From NCBI RefSeq assembly GCF_035712445.1, contig NZ_DASTAT010000145.1:94517-158516 (forward strand): 64,000 bases of DNA. The letters run 5' to 3'. A model generated the notes under the pieces. It saw nothing but the letters and a program-made list of their open reading frames with translations, was not told the DNA's origin and did not search any database. Origin of the DNA: Oligoflexus sp. GTDB taxonomy: Bacteria; Bdellovibrionota_B; Oligoflexia; Oligoflexales; Oligoflexaceae. Made by a program: the position numbers and the translations under genes. Positions 27,579-37,026 of this stretch are shown here, in pieces; position 1 is the first letter of the stretch, and each line of letters starts with the position of its first letter.

Positions 27579-29456
27579 ATGACTTTCGGAATGCGACAAA
27601 GCTTCGGCGCAAAAATTTTCCTCTTCACCATCGTGCTGGTTCTGATGGTGGTGGGCTCGATCACGTTTAAAAACAGCCAGGCCCTGCGGGAAAACCTGGA
27701 TCGGCAGTACCAAAGCAGCCTGATTGATGGTACGCAGCTTTTAGGCGAGAAAATCTTCAGCCTTCTGACCCGCTGGGACAACCGACTGAGCTTTCTGGTC
27801 CAGGCCGTGCAGAACGCTCCGGAAAAAAATCGGTCCGATCTGATCGACGCCTTCCTGGTCAGCGAAGAAGGTGCACAAAGTCTGCAAATTTTCCGTCTTA
27901 ACCAAAATAATGAGATGACCACTCTGGTGGAACGAGTGAGCCCCGAACATCAGCCCATACCTGGTGCGAACTGGAAAAAGGCCCTGGGCGGCAATGAAGT
28001 CCGCATCATGTCGCATCCTCAAATCACCGAGCAGGCCGTCATGATCCGTCGTCTTGCGATCCGCGGCACCCAGGACATGGTTCTGGTGGTCCTCGGCTTT
28101 GAACTGCGCGTTCTTCCCCTGGCGACATCCGAAGATCGCAAGGTGCAAAGTTTCCTTCTCGATGAAAGTTTCCGTGATCTGATCACGCGTAAAACCTATC
28201 GTTCGCTGGTGCTTGTGAAAAGTTTCGTCAATAAAGCCCAAAAGCTGATGCAGGGTGATCTGGGCGCCGGCTACCTGGGAGAGCTGAAAACCTCTCAGGG
28301 GACTTATTTTGTAGCTTACCATCACATTCCCGGTTATCCGCTGCAGCTCGTCACCCATCAGGACAGCTCCGCGATCGACGAGGCCATCCGTAAATTCCTC
28401 TGGGACATGGTCCGCTGGACCATCCTTTTCGTACTGATCGCCATCTTCTTCGCGTCGACGATCCTGCGAAACCTTCTGAGCAACCTGCGCGAACTCTATG
28501 CCGCCACCCAGCGTCTCGGCAGCGGTGATTTTCAGCATACGGTGAGCGTTCGTTCACAGGACGAACTGGGTCAGCTGTCGGCTGCATTTAACCTGATGAC
28601 GCGAAAAATCGTCAACCTGCTCGCCGCCGAACATGAAAAAGCCCGACTCGATCAGGAACTCTCGGTTGCCCAGTCCGTGCAGAACACCTTCTTCAAGGAA
28701 AACACCTTCCGCAATCGACACCTGCTCATGACCAGCTTCTATCAGCCGGCCTCCGAATGCGGCGGCGACTGGTGGGGTCATTATCCTTTGGGATCGAATC
28801 GCGAACTGATCGTGATCGGTGACGCCACAGGCCACGGCGTGCCCGCGGCTTTGGTAACAGCCATAGCCTATGCGTCCACTCATATTCTCGCGGAGCAGAT
28901 CATGGCGGGAGCCTTCCCGGCCAATGATCCGGCCGAGATCCTCCGCTCGCTCAATACCCTGCTCTATCAAACGCTGCGCGGCAAACTCTGCATGAGTTTT
29001 CTGGCTCTTCTGATCGATAGCGAAAAACGCACGCTGACCTTTTCCAATGCGGGGCACCCCTATCCCGTCCTGATTCCCGCCAATGCCAGCGACCCGCGCC
29101 TTGGCCCCAAGCCCAAAGTTCCCTATCGCTATCTTTTACAGAAGCGAAAATCCTCCTGTATTCTAGGCCTGGAAAAGGACTCGGTCTTCTATAACGAAAC
29201 AGTCAACCTGGTCCCTGGTGACAAGATCATTCTTCATACCGACGGCCTTACCGAACTGGAGAATGCCGAAGGCAAACAGTGGGGCGCAAGGCCCATGAAA
29301 CTCTTTCTGCAGGCGCATGCGCAGGAAGACCCCTTCACTCTTTGCAAATCGCTGATGCAGGATGCGATCAGCTTTAATAAAAATGCCAAGGTCTTCGATG
29401 ATGATCTGACCCTTCTCATCATCGAGTTCAAGCAGGAAGAGATAATGGCGGCATGA
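27579..29456 (+). CDS. Membrane-bound RsbU-like PP2C phosphatase with HAMP domain
   Basis: The protein is 625 residues from the ATG at 27579 (CAGGA site); the longer frame to 27438 is unlikely. Membrane segments are at residues about 10-30 (KIFLFTIVLVLMVVGSITF) and 270-290 (ILFVLIAIFFASTIL), enclosing a periplasmic sensor region. A HAMP domain follows (ELYAATQRLGSGDFQHTVSV, SQDELGQLSAAFNLM). The SpoIIE/RsbU phosphatase occupies residues about 370-625, with its metal ligands in CGGDWWGHY, VIGDATGHGVPAALV and the terminal FDDDLTLLIIEF. It should dephosphorylate an anti-anti-sigma partner, but no STAS or anti-sigma gene is visible nearby. Its last 4 bases overlap the next gene. Confidence 0.88.
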   Translation: MTFGMRQSFGAKIFLFTIVLVLMVVGSITFKNSQALRENLDRQYQSSLIDGTQLLGEKIFSLLTRWDNRLSFLVQAVQNAPEKNRSDLIDAFLVSEEGAQSLQIFRLNQNNEMTTLVERVSPEHQPIPGANWKKALGGNEVRIMSHPQITEQAVMIRRLAIRGTQDMVLVVLGFELRVLPLATSEDRKVQSFLLDESFRDLITRKTYRSLVLVKSFVNKAQKLMQGDLGAGYLGELKTSQGTYFVAYHHIPGYPLQLVTHQDSSAIDEAIRKFLWDMVRWTILFVLIAIFFASTILRNLLSNLRELYAATQRLGSGDFQHTVSVRSQDELGQLSAAFNLMTRKIVNLLAAEHEKARLDQELSVAQSVQNTFFKENTFRNRHLLMTSFYQPASECGGDWWGHYPLGSNRELIVIGDATGHGVPAALVTAIAYASTHILAEQIMAGAFPANDPAEILRSLNTLLYQTLRGKLCMSFLALLIDSEKRTLTFSNAGHPYPVLIPANASDPRLGPKPKVPYRYLLQKRKSSCILGLEKDSVFYNETVNLVPGDKIILHTDGLTELENAEGKQWGARPMKLFLQAHAQEDPFTLCKSLMQDAISFNKNAKVFDDDLTLLIIEFKQEEIMAA

Positions 29457-30961
29457 GGGTACTGTGGCTCATGGCATTTCTACTTTCGCTGCCCGGCTAT
29501 GCGGCCGAGGATCTTATCCCTATTGATCCGAAACTTCAAAAGGCTTACATCCGCCTGCAGGATGGCGAAAAAATCCTCGGCGGCGAAGTCAGCCAGGGTC
29601 AATGGCTGCGGCTGTGCCAGGGGCTGGGCCAGAACCTTCTGGCGAATGCGGCCTCCCCGGGTTTCCTGGCGGAATACATATGCCAGCGCGAGGTGAAGGA
29701 ACCCGAAATCGCTGACTCCACGCCCTGGCGCATTTCGTTTGTGCCTCGACCCAAATTCATCGACATCACCGTGGAATTCCATAGCAAGGAAAAGTGGATA
29801 CCCGTGCAGACCTTCAGCTTTCATCTGCAGGGTGAATTCCTGGAGGACATGCAGAAGGCCACGGTTCTCCGCTTTCTCGCCCGCATGATCGTGGAAAGCC
29901 TGCCGACCGGCTGGATTTATACGCATAAAAGTGGCGGAAAAACCCTCGAACTCATCATGCATCCCGATATGCCCTTCCTCCCGGAAGAACTTTTGATCTA
30001 TCAGCTCAGCTATCAACCCAGCAAAAAACTCTGGGTTCCTGAAATCAAAGCCTCGCTCGCCAGAAGGCAGTCCTTTCGCAATCTGGAGCAGGGTCGCGCC
30101 GAGACCTTTGAATGGCAAAGGACCTATGGCAGGCTCATCGAGGGCGAACGCTATTGGATTCAGAACAGCAAAGGCCGCAATCAGCGGCAGGCTGAATACG
30201 AAAAGAGAATCAACGGGGAAACCCAGGGCTTTTCGCTGCTGAATCTTCTGGACCGCATGCTGTTTGAAAGCTTCAGCTCGAACTATGCCGGCCTTCGGTA
30301 TGGCCGCTCTTTTGTTCAGGGGGAATCGGTGATCACGGAGACCGCCCTCATCTCCGCCCTTCTCGAAATTCGCAGTGGTCCGCTTTCGGGTCTGCGTTTC
30401 TATTATGATCTGACGCCTCGTGTCGAAAAAGAACGCTTTGGCCTGACCGAACACTTCGAGATGAGCCGCACATCGCTGGGCTGGGCCTGGGAAATCATTC
30501 CGCCCGAATCCTTGCAGGGCCTTATTTCGCGGATCGACCTGCAGCCGAAATTCGGGATCCTCAGTTTTGAATCGAAGCTGGCCGTCCAGGATAATCTGGG
30601 TGACTATCAGCTGACCAGTTTCGAAGCGCGGCGGGTCTTGAATCTGAACGCGGAGCTTGGCATTGAAAAGGAATCCCTCGGCTGGCGCACCCGACTCTGG
30701 GGATCCTACAGTTCAGCCCAGGCCAGTCTCGTCAAGTCCAATGGCGTATCGGTGACCAGTGCCCGTATCGGTTTTGATGTTTATATGGACCTTATGAAAG
30801 AGGAAAATTGGGAACTGAAGGCCCTCGCCTTTGGTTTTGGCGAAAGGCTTCTTCTGCAGCGGGATACCAAAGCCATCAGCGAGAGCAACAGTGATCTTGC
30901 GATTCGTCAGTTCGGCTTTAATCTCCTCTTTCTCGGCGGAGGTGTGACAGTCTCATGGTAA
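29453..30961 (+). CDS. Exported protein, probable outer-membrane component
   Basis: The 502-residue protein has a signal peptide (MRVLWLMAFLLSLPGYA, cleaved before AEDLI). The first 220 residues are mixed, the second half is beta-rich with alternating aromatic residues, and the end GGGVTVSW has the terminal aromatic residue of outer-membrane barrels. Its start overlaps the phosphatase stop by 4 bases (ATGA) and its end overlaps the next ORF by 7, so the three proteins are translationally coupled. I do not recognise a named family. Its likely role is as part of an envelope system controlled through the phosphatase; this is inference from gene order. Confidence 0.65.
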   Translation: MRVLWLMAFLLSLPGYAAEDLIPIDPKLQKAYIRLQDGEKILGGEVSQGQWLRLCQGLGQNLLANAASPGFLAEYICQREVKEPEIADSTPWRISFVPRPKFIDITVEFHSKEKWIPVQTFSFHLQGEFLEDMQKATVLRFLARMIVESLPTGWIYTHKSGGKTLELIMHPDMPFLPEELLIYQLSYQPSKKLWVPEIKASLARRQSFRNLEQGRAETFEWQRTYGRLIEGERYWIQNSKGRNQRQAEYEKRINGETQGFSLLNLLDRMLFESFSSNYAGLRYGRSFVQGESVITETALISALLEIRSGPLSGLRFYYDLTPRVEKERFGLTEHFEMSRTSLGWAWEIIPPESLQGLISRIDLQPKFGILSFESKLAVQDNLGDYQLTSFEARRVLNLNAELGIEKESLGWRTRLWGSYSSAQASLVKSNGVSVTSARIGFDVYMDLMKEENWELKALAFGFGERLLLQRDTKAISESNSDLAIRQFGFNLLFLGGGVTVSW

Positions 30962-31782
30962 AACACCTTATCGCCTCCTTCGCCCTCTGTTTCAGCCTCA
31001 CCGCCTCGGCGGATGATATTCCCGATCCCATGGCCTGGTGGCAGGATCTCAGCGATTCCGCCTGGCAGGATCAGCCCACTTTGATTCGGCATCTGACTAT
31101 CCGCTCCAGTACAGCAGCCAAAGCCAAACGCTGGGACCGGACCATGCAGGAATTTTCTGAACTGGGTTTCATGCAGTACGTGCCGAGTGAAACGGCAGAT
31201 TTCATCAAACGACTCAACCCGGTCGAGGATATCAGCGATCTGCCCCCAGAGGCTTTACTGGACCCTGCTCTGCTTCAGCTCATCCTTTTGGATCGCGGCA
31301 GCAAGGTCACGATCCAGGGCAGCCACAAAAGGACTTTTAAAACGCTTGCCACCTGGCCTATCACGGCCGCTGACCGAAAGACGGCTCCGAGCGTATTGAA
31401 TTGGCTGTCGCGTAACCTGGGTTATGATGCGGTGGTGATTGATGCGCGGGATGGATTGATTCTGGCGGGACTTCTGAAAAGCACCAGCGAACTCGGTCAG
31501 GGCCTGCTCGTCAAGGACAGCTCCAAAAGGTGGCTGATCAAGGAATCGAACACGCGCGGGGAAGCCCTTCTGCAGATGCTGAAAACCAGCGGTTCCCTCG
31601 CGGTCTTTGAAGTCCTTCTGGCCAAGGGTGAAACGCTCGCGGTGAACAAAGGATCGAAGATACTCCTGGGACAAAATAATAACTGGATGAAGCTGCTGCA
31701 GCCTGCACCCAAAGCCGCTGCAAGGCCCAAGGCTTTGACGCCTGATCCCGAGCCCGCGGCTGCCACGCAATCAACCCCTTAA
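30955..31782 (+). CDS. Periplasmic protein of unknown function
   Basis: The 275-residue protein has a signal peptide (MVKHLIASFALCFSLTASA, cleaved before DDIPD). Two small beta-rich segments stand out: RGSKVTIQGSHKRTFKTLATW and LAKGETLAVNKGSKILLGQNNNWMKL. These look like paired SH3-like strands, but no family is clear. The last 30 residues are Pro/Ala-rich. It overlaps the preceding gene by 7 bases and its stop overlaps the convergent SRPBCC gene by 4. It is the third member of the RsbU-like operon. Confidence 0.6.
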   Translation: MVKHLIASFALCFSLTASADDIPDPMAWWQDLSDSAWQDQPTLIRHLTIRSSTAAKAKRWDRTMQEFSELGFMQYVPSETADFIKRLNPVEDISDLPPEALLDPALLQLILLDRGSKVTIQGSHKRTFKTLATWPITAADRKTAPSVLNWLSRNLGYDAVVIDARDGLILAGLLKSTSELGQGLLVKDSSKRWLIKESNTRGEALLQMLKTSGSLAVFEVLLAKGETLAVNKGSKILLGQNNNWMKLLQPAPKAAARPKALTPDPEPAAATQSTP

Positions 31783-32303
31783 AGGGGCTTCACTTCCACT
31801 TTCGCCTTCAGTCGCGCCAGTCCTGTTTCAAAATTACCGCCGACCACACCATCCATGATCAATCCCATATAGCGCTGAAAATAAGAGAGATCCTGCTGAA
31901 GCTGCCAGACGACTTCCGTGTCCCCATTATCCAGCGCATTCACGATCCAGGCACTGTGGGCCTGCGAGGGGAAGGGTTTTTCGAAGGTCAGCAGCACATC
32001 CACGCGCGCATTCTCCTGCAGATCCTTCATCACCATTTTCCCGCGGCCGATCTTCTCGCCTTCCCAGGCATAAATGGAACCGAGGCCTTGCCCTTCCACG
32101 CGTGAAGTGGACTCAGGATCATTGGCGCTGAAAGGATCCCAACTGCGATACTGATGAAAGTCCGCGAGCACCGCATAGACCGCCGCGGGTGGACTCTGAA
32201 TGGTGATGCGTCTCTCCATTTCCACCGCATGCGGCAAAACATTGGGAAAAGCGAGGATCGCAAAGGCCACGGCGACCAGGACCAGACCAATTTTCTTAAG
32301 CAT
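31779..32303 (-). CDS. SRPBCC-fold protein with N-terminal membrane anchor
   Basis: The protein is 174 residues from the ATG at 32303 (MLKKIGLVLVAVAFAILAFP), with GGAAGGGG at the right distance; the ATG at 32309 is too close to that site. After the membrane segment comes a START/polyketide-cyclase-like fold: RRITIQSPPAAVYAVLADFHQYRSWDPFSA, then strands ending FQRYMGLIMDGVVGGNFETGLARLK. Such proteins bind hydrophobic ligands; the ligand is unknown. It overlaps the upstream monooxygenase gene by 8 bases and is probably translated with it. Confidence 0.75.
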   Translation of the reverse strand: MLKKIGLVLVAVAFAILAFPNVLPHAVEMERRITIQSPPAAVYAVLADFHQYRSWDPFSANDPESTSRVEGQGLGSIYAWEGEKIGRGKMVMKDLQENARVDVLLTFEKPFPSQAHSAWIVNALDNGDTEVVWQLQQDLSYFQRYMGLIMDGVVGGNFETGLARLKAKVEVKPL

Positions 32304-33453
32304 GGGCATCCCCTTCCAAACCTACGGCAGGCGTGTAGATACGATTCAAACCAGACTTCCGAATAGCTGCAGGTGTATGTTTGACTGCAAAATCACGCAG
32401 GCTTTGCTGCCATGCGCTTTTCAGATGACACACCGATTGAAACGACCAGGATTGCTGCACGATCCAAAGAGCTTTTTTGCGCCTGACATCCCGGTAAGCT
32501 GCCAAAGCCGACGGTTCAGGTCCCGCTTTTTGCAGCGCCAAACCCAAGGCCCAAGCATCTTCCAAAGCCTGAGCCGCACCCTGCCCCAGATTCGGAGTCG
32601 TGGCATGGGCGGCATCGCCCAGCAAGGCCACGCGTCCTTCGACCCAATGATCGGTCGGCTTGATATCCCCGATATCCGTGTGAATAATCCGCTCGGGCGG
32701 CGTGCGGGCGATGATCGGCGATTCATCGGGAAAGTGTTTCATCAGCTCCAGCGCATGCGTCCTCCGTTCCGAAGGCGTTTTGGTTTCATGAGCCGGGGCA
32801 TCGAAGGTGAGGTACCAGTAAATATCCTCGCTATTGATCTGTGAATAGCCGAGGCGGCACCCCGGTCCCCAAATTTCCGCGCCCATGTGCGGATCCTTTA
32901 AAAAACCGGGTGCGGACACGATACCGCGATAGCTGCTGGTCCCCGAGTAACGATGCGTGACCGGCGGAAACAGAAGCGAGCGCACCTGGGAACGAAGTCC
33001 ATCCGCTCCGATTAATAATTTGCAGTCGAGCGTTTCGCCATTCGCCAGCGTGACCCGAACCCCATCCCTGTCCTGCGTGATGCCCTGAATCGTCACTGCG
33101 AAACGAATGCCCGCCTCAGTGAAACCCTGCGCCAAACCTTTTTGCAGCTGCGCCCGATGCATGGCCACAAGTCCGTCCGGTTTCGCATCCATGCGCGTCA
33201 GCTCACCACTTCGCGTGGATCGCAGCTGCACCTGATTCAGGGTCCAGCCGCGCGGGGCCAGCTCATGCCACAGATCAAGAGCCCGCAGCGCAGCCTGGGC
33301 ATTCGGCGCCAATTGCAGTCCGGCCCCGACTTCATTCAGGCCGGGACTGCGCTCCAGAACCAGGGTTTTAAGTCCGCTCTTACGCATAAACCGGGCCGCG
33401 CTGAGCCCTCCGATGCCCCCGCCGATGATGATAAGATCCCAGTCCTGACCCAT
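32296..33453 (-). CDS. FAD-dependent monooxygenase (salicylate hydroxylase-like)
   Basis: The 385-residue group A flavin monooxygenase has the N-terminal GxGxxG motif (DLIIIGGGIGGLSAARFM), the middle DG motif (LLIGADGLRSQVRSLL) and the FAD ribityl motif (VALLGDAAHATTPNLGQGAAQALEDAWAL). The same architecture occurs in salicylate hydroxylases and zeaxanthin epoxidases. The ATG at 33453 follows AAGGCAGGTGC. The substrate is unknown; coupling to an SRPBCC protein suggests a hydrophobic or aromatic compound, but this is inference. It is divergent from map. Confidence 0.85.
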   Translation of the reverse strand: MGQDWDLIIIGGGIGGLSAARFMRKSGLKTLVLERSPGLNEVGAGLQLAPNAQAALRALDLWHELAPRGWTLNQVQLRSTRSGELTRMDAKPDGLVAMHRAQLQKGLAQGFTEAGIRFAVTIQGITQDRDGVRVTLANGETLDCKLLIGADGLRSQVRSLLFPPVTHRYSGTSSYRGIVSAPGFLKDPHMGAEIWGPGCRLGYSQINSEDIYWYLTFDAPAHETKTPSERRTHALELMKHFPDESPIIARTPPERIIHTDIGDIKPTDHWVEGRVALLGDAAHATTPNLGQGAAQALEDAWALGLALQKAGPEPSALAAYRDVRRKKALWIVQQSWSFQSVCHLKSAWQQSLRDFAVKHTPAAIRKSGLNRIYTPAVGLEGDAHA

Positions 33454-33596
33454 GCACCTGCCTTTTTATCATCTAAAAATACCAGTGTATCCTGAAGCTT
33501 GGCCCTCCGTCACCCTTTGAGATGCAGGCCCTCCCAAAATCAGTTATGATCAGCGGCGTGAATTCGAACCTGTGCGCAAAAGAGGACGGCAAAAGC

Positions 33597-34352
33597 ATGA
33601 CCATCGAAACCATGGAAGAATTGGAAGGTTTGAAACGCATCGGCAAGATCGTTGCCAATTGCCTGCAGCATATGGCTCGCAGTATGGAGCCGGGCATGAC
33701 CACGCGCGAACTGGACAGCATCGGTCGCGATTTCCTCGCGGCTCATGGCGCGCGTTCGGCTCCGCAGCTTCTCTATAAATTCCCGGGCAGCACCTGCATT
33801 TCGGTGAACCATGAAATCGCGCACGGCATTCCAGGCGATCGCGTCCTGGAGGCCCGCGACCTTGTGAATATTGATGTATCGGCCGAGCTGGATGGGCTGT
33901 TCGCGGATACCGGCGGTAGTTTCATGATACCCCCGGAAACCAAGACCAAGCGTCAGCTGTGTGATGCGACTCGCGAAGCTCTGCAGGAAGCCATGAAGGT
34001 CGCCCGCGCGGGTCAACCGATTCGGGCCATCGGCGCCGCTGTCGAAGCCACCGCCAAACGTCGGCGTCTCACCATCATTCGCAACCTCGGCAGTCATGGT
34101 GTGGGCCGCGCCCTGCATGAAGAGCCGGAATTCATCGCGCCCTTTCACGATCCGAAAGACAAAAGGCTTTTGAAAGAAAACATGGTGATCACCATCGAAC
34201 CCTTTCTGTCCAACGGCGCGCATCTCGCCGAGGATGGCAAGGACGGCTGGACGCTCCTGACCGATCCTCGTTTCGTGACCGCACAATTCGAACATACCAT
34301 GGTGATTACCAAGGGTTCGCCGATTATCGTGACGGTTCCCGACGCGGTGTAA
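33597..34352 (+). CDS. map: Type I methionine aminopeptidase
   Basis: The 251-residue enzyme removes the N-terminal Met of new proteins in the cytoplasm. The start at 33597 (MTIETMEELEGLKRIGKIV) has an AGAGGA site 11 bases upstream and the family-typical beginning; the open frame to 33522 adds unconserved residues. Metal ligands are in VNIDVSAELDGLFADTGG (two Asp), GSHGVGRALHEEPEF (His), VITIEPFLSN (Glu) and AQFEHTMVITKG (Glu). The stretch FPGSTCISVNHEIAHGIPG is characteristic. It is not next to the usual secY or rpsB, so it may be an extra copy. Confidence 0.92.
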   Translation: MTIETMEELEGLKRIGKIVANCLQHMARSMEPGMTTRELDSIGRDFLAAHGARSAPQLLYKFPGSTCISVNHEIAHGIPGDRVLEARDLVNIDVSAELDGLFADTGGSFMIPPETKTKRQLCDATREALQEAMKVARAGQPIRAIGAAVEATAKRRRLTIIRNLGSHGVGRALHEEPEFIAPFHDPKDKRLLKENMVITIEPFLSNGAHLAEDGKDGWTLLTDPRFVTAQFEHTMVITKGSPIIVTVPDAV

Positions 34353-34429
34353 GCTCCGGTGATTCCCGGCCCGGTCTTTGCAAAGTCGGTGTTTGGCAAT
34401 GAATGCCGATTTTCAACGGGAACACCACC

Positions 34430-36004
34430 ATGCTCGTCTATCTCCTGCTTACCATGCTGATCGCCCCTTTCATTCTGTCAGGCTGCGCGTCGCATGCATT
34501 GGGTTCACGGCAGCATGCTCCCCATTCCTCGGCCCTGCCGCCTCCCGATGATGCGCCGCTTGTGAAACTCATCCAGGAAAAAATGAAACTGTATCCGAAG
34601 CAATCCGGGTTCTATCCCCTGATTGACGGTGAAACAGCCCTGCGGACTCGAACCTCACTCGCCGACATGGCCCGGAGTTCCTTGGATATTCAGTATTATA
34701 TTTGGCGGAATGACCGCACGGGTCGGCTGATACTCTCGCGACTTTTGGATGCGGCTGAACGGGGTGTGCGGGTGCGCATCCTGATCGATGACATTCATAA
34801 AGGCGAGGATCGTTCGCTGCTCAAAGCCCTGGATCGGCACCCTCTGGTCGAGATTCGGCTCTTCAATCCCGCAAGCACAGGCAGCCAAGGCCTGGGTGCC
34901 ATCACCCGCGGCCTGGAGATGGTCCTTGACTATGATCGAATGACTCATCGCATGCACAACAAGCTGTTTCTGGTCGATGGCAGTCTGGTCGTTGTCGGTG
35001 GCCGGAATATCGGCAATGAATATTTCGATCTGAATGGTCAGAAAAACTTCCGTGATCTTGATGTCCTGGCCGCCGGGCCCGCTGCCCGACGCTTTGGAAA
35101 GGTATTCGATCAGTACTGGAACGCCGAGGCCTCGGTGCCGGTCAATGATCCCGGAGAAAATCTGAAGGATCACGATTCGCCGGATTGGATGGCTTTGCGC
35201 AAACAATTTGACGCTGCGCCTGAAAATCAGATGGATCTCCCGGTTCTGGAGGCTGAAAAATCCTATCCCTGGCTTGTCAGTCGTTTGAACCGTATGATTT
35301 GGGCGCCTTTTCGTATTCTGGCGACTTCACCCGACATCGTCTACGACGACGAGGCGGAAACCCTCGGGGATCAGCTTTTGAAACTGCCGGAACCCACGCA
35401 GGAACTGCTGGTGGAAACGGCCTATTTCATCCCCTCACGCGCCTTTGTGCGGAAAATACGCGAATGGCGGAAAAAAGGCGTAAAAACCAGGGTGCTGACC
35501 AACTCCATGCGATCGAACGATGTCCTCGCCGCGCATGCCGGCTACGCCAAATACCGAGATCAGGTGCTGGAAGCCGGCGCGGAACTTTATGAATGGCGGA
35601 GCGATAATCAGCCGGCCCGTTCCAAAGGCAAAAAAGGTGTGCTTGCGAGCCGCGCGAATCTTCACACCAAAGCCTATGTGATCGATCGCGAGTTTTCCTT
35701 TGTCGGCAGCTATAACCTCGATCCAAGGTCCGCAGACCTCAACACCGAATGCGGAATCCTCATCAAAAGCCGGGAATTCGCGGATCAGCTCGTCACCATG
35801 ATCGAGCAGGGCATGCAGCCGAATAACAGCTGGCAGGTGAGCCTGGAATGTAAACCGAATTGCGAAGATCCATCCGAGAAAATCCGCTGGCAGGGACTCC
35901 GGCGCAATGCGGAGGTGATCTTCGAAGAGGAACCGGACAGCAGCCTTTGGCAACGCCTGAAGGTCAGGGTCATCGGCTGGCTGCCGATTGATGAAGCACT
36001 TTAA
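34430..36004 (+). CDS. Phospholipase D family lipoprotein, cardiolipin synthase C-like
   Basis: The protein is 524 residues from the ATG at 34430; an ATG at 34403 is the alternative. A lipobox ends the signal (PFILSGC). Two HKD motifs give a complete PLD active site: HNKLFLVDGSLVVVGGRNIGNEYFD near residue 175 and HTKAYVIDREFSFVGSYNLDPRS near residue 411. The layout, with QYYIWRNDRTGRLIL after an LRTR segment, resembles YmdC/ClsC, which joins phosphatidyl groups to form cardiolipin. A secreted phospholipase is possible but less likely. Its stop overlaps the convergent lipid kinase gene by 4 bases. Confidence 0.85.
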   Translation: MLVYLLLTMLIAPFILSGCASHALGSRQHAPHSSALPPPDDAPLVKLIQEKMKLYPKQSGFYPLIDGETALRTRTSLADMARSSLDIQYYIWRNDRTGRLILSRLLDAAERGVRVRILIDDIHKGEDRSLLKALDRHPLVEIRLFNPASTGSQGLGAITRGLEMVLDYDRMTHRMHNKLFLVDGSLVVVGGRNIGNEYFDLNGQKNFRDLDVLAAGPAARRFGKVFDQYWNAEASVPVNDPGENLKDHDSPDWMALRKQFDAAPENQMDLPVLEAEKSYPWLVSRLNRMIWAPFRILATSPDIVYDDEAETLGDQLLKLPEPTQELLVETAYFIPSRAFVRKIREWRKKGVKTRVLTNSMRSNDVLAAHAGYAKYRDQVLEAGAELYEWRSDNQPARSKGKKGVLASRANLHTKAYVIDREFSFVGSYNLDPRSADLNTECGILIKSREFADQLVTMIEQGMQPNNSWQVSLECKPNCEDPSEKIRWQGLRRNAEVIFEEEPDSSLWQRLKVRVIGWLPIDEAL

Positions 36005-37026
36005 TGCAGGTTTTCGCGGGCGTTGGGTGGCATCAGCACACCCAGCCCATGTTTCTCGACCGTCAGGGCAAACATGCCCTTGCCGATCTCCTCGCCGTCG
36101 GCGCGGATGGGCAGATGCCGCGGGCCTTTGATGGAAGCCTGGCGTTTGACGTAAACATACTCCCGCAAAGGATGATGCGGTTTCTTGGTCAGAAACGACC
36201 AGAAAAGCGAGAGATAATGCCGGAAATTCCGCGCGCGAATGATGCAAATCTCCATAACGCCATCATGCGTGCTGATATTCTCGCCCCAGCGCAGCCCTGT
36301 GGCGCCCATGGACCCGGCGTTGGTCACCATGATGGTGGACGCTCTGCGCATCATGCGCCTGCCATCCACGTCCAGTTCAAACGTCCAGATCCTTTCCTTG
36401 AATAAAAGCTTCGCGGCGTTCCAGATATAAGCGATCCGGCCGAATCTTTTCTTGGCGGCCTGCGGCGTCGCGGTCGTGATCCAGGAGTAGGTGCCCACAC
36501 TGATGTGGCAAAGAAAGGCTTTCCCATCGACCAGCACAAGGTCCACGGGTTCCACCGAACCTTCGTCAAACACAATGTCAACCGCGTCCTCGATGCTTTT
36601 GGGAATCAGATGCTCGGCTGCGAAGACATTCGCGGTGCCCGAGGGGATCACACCAAAGGCCCGACCCAGGCGATAGGCTTCGGTCGCGACCGAGGCCAGC
36701 GTTCCATCTCCGCCTGCGGCGACGAAGACTTCAGCCCCATTGCGGGCAGCGTCCTGCATGATCCGCGGCAGATCATCCTTTGGCTTGAGGAAGTGAAAGC
36801 CGACTTTTTTCCCTAGTTTTTGCGCCTTTTCTTCCGCATAACTTTGAAGTTTTTCAACGTTGGCGCTCCCGGAAGCCGGGTTGATCACAAAGAAATAATG
36901 CCGAAAGGGCAAACCTTCCTCCACCAGTTCGGACCGGGAGTTGCATTCCGCCTCCTGAGTCTGCAGCTTCTGAGCGGCTGACGGTTGAGCGAACGGATCG
37001 TAGGAGACTTCATGCGGCTGATTCAT
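36001..37026 (-). CDS. Diacylglycerol kinase-like lipid kinase (YegS/BmrU family)
   Basis: The 341-residue protein is read from the ATG at 37026 (MNQPHEVSYDPF), which has GGAG 9 bases upstream; ATGs at 37041 and 37053 are possible but lack a site. Family signatures are RHYFFVINPASGSANVEKL, the nucleotide loop FVAAGGDGTLASVATEAYR and GVIPSGTANVFAAEHLIP. The domain after residue 150 carries TGLRWGENISTHDGVMEI. It phosphorylates a lipid or sphingoid substrate at the inner membrane. Its 5' end overlaps that of the divergent metallophosphoesterase gene. Confidence 0.88.
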   Translation of the reverse strand: MNQPHEVSYDPFAQPSAAQKLQTQEAECNSRSELVEEGLPFRHYFFVINPASGSANVEKLQSYAEEKAQKLGKKVGFHFLKPKDDLPRIMQDAARNGAEVFVAAGGDGTLASVATEAYRLGRAFGVIPSGTANVFAAEHLIPKSIEDAVDIVFDEGSVEPVDLVLVDGKAFLCHISVGTYSWITTATPQAAKKRFGRIAYIWNAAKLLFKERIWTFELDVDGRRMMRRASTIMVTNAGSMGATGLRWGENISTHDGVMEICIIRARNFRHYLSLFWSFLTKKPHHPLREYVYVKRQASIKGPRHLPIRADGEEIGKGMFALTVEKHGLGVLMPPNARENLH

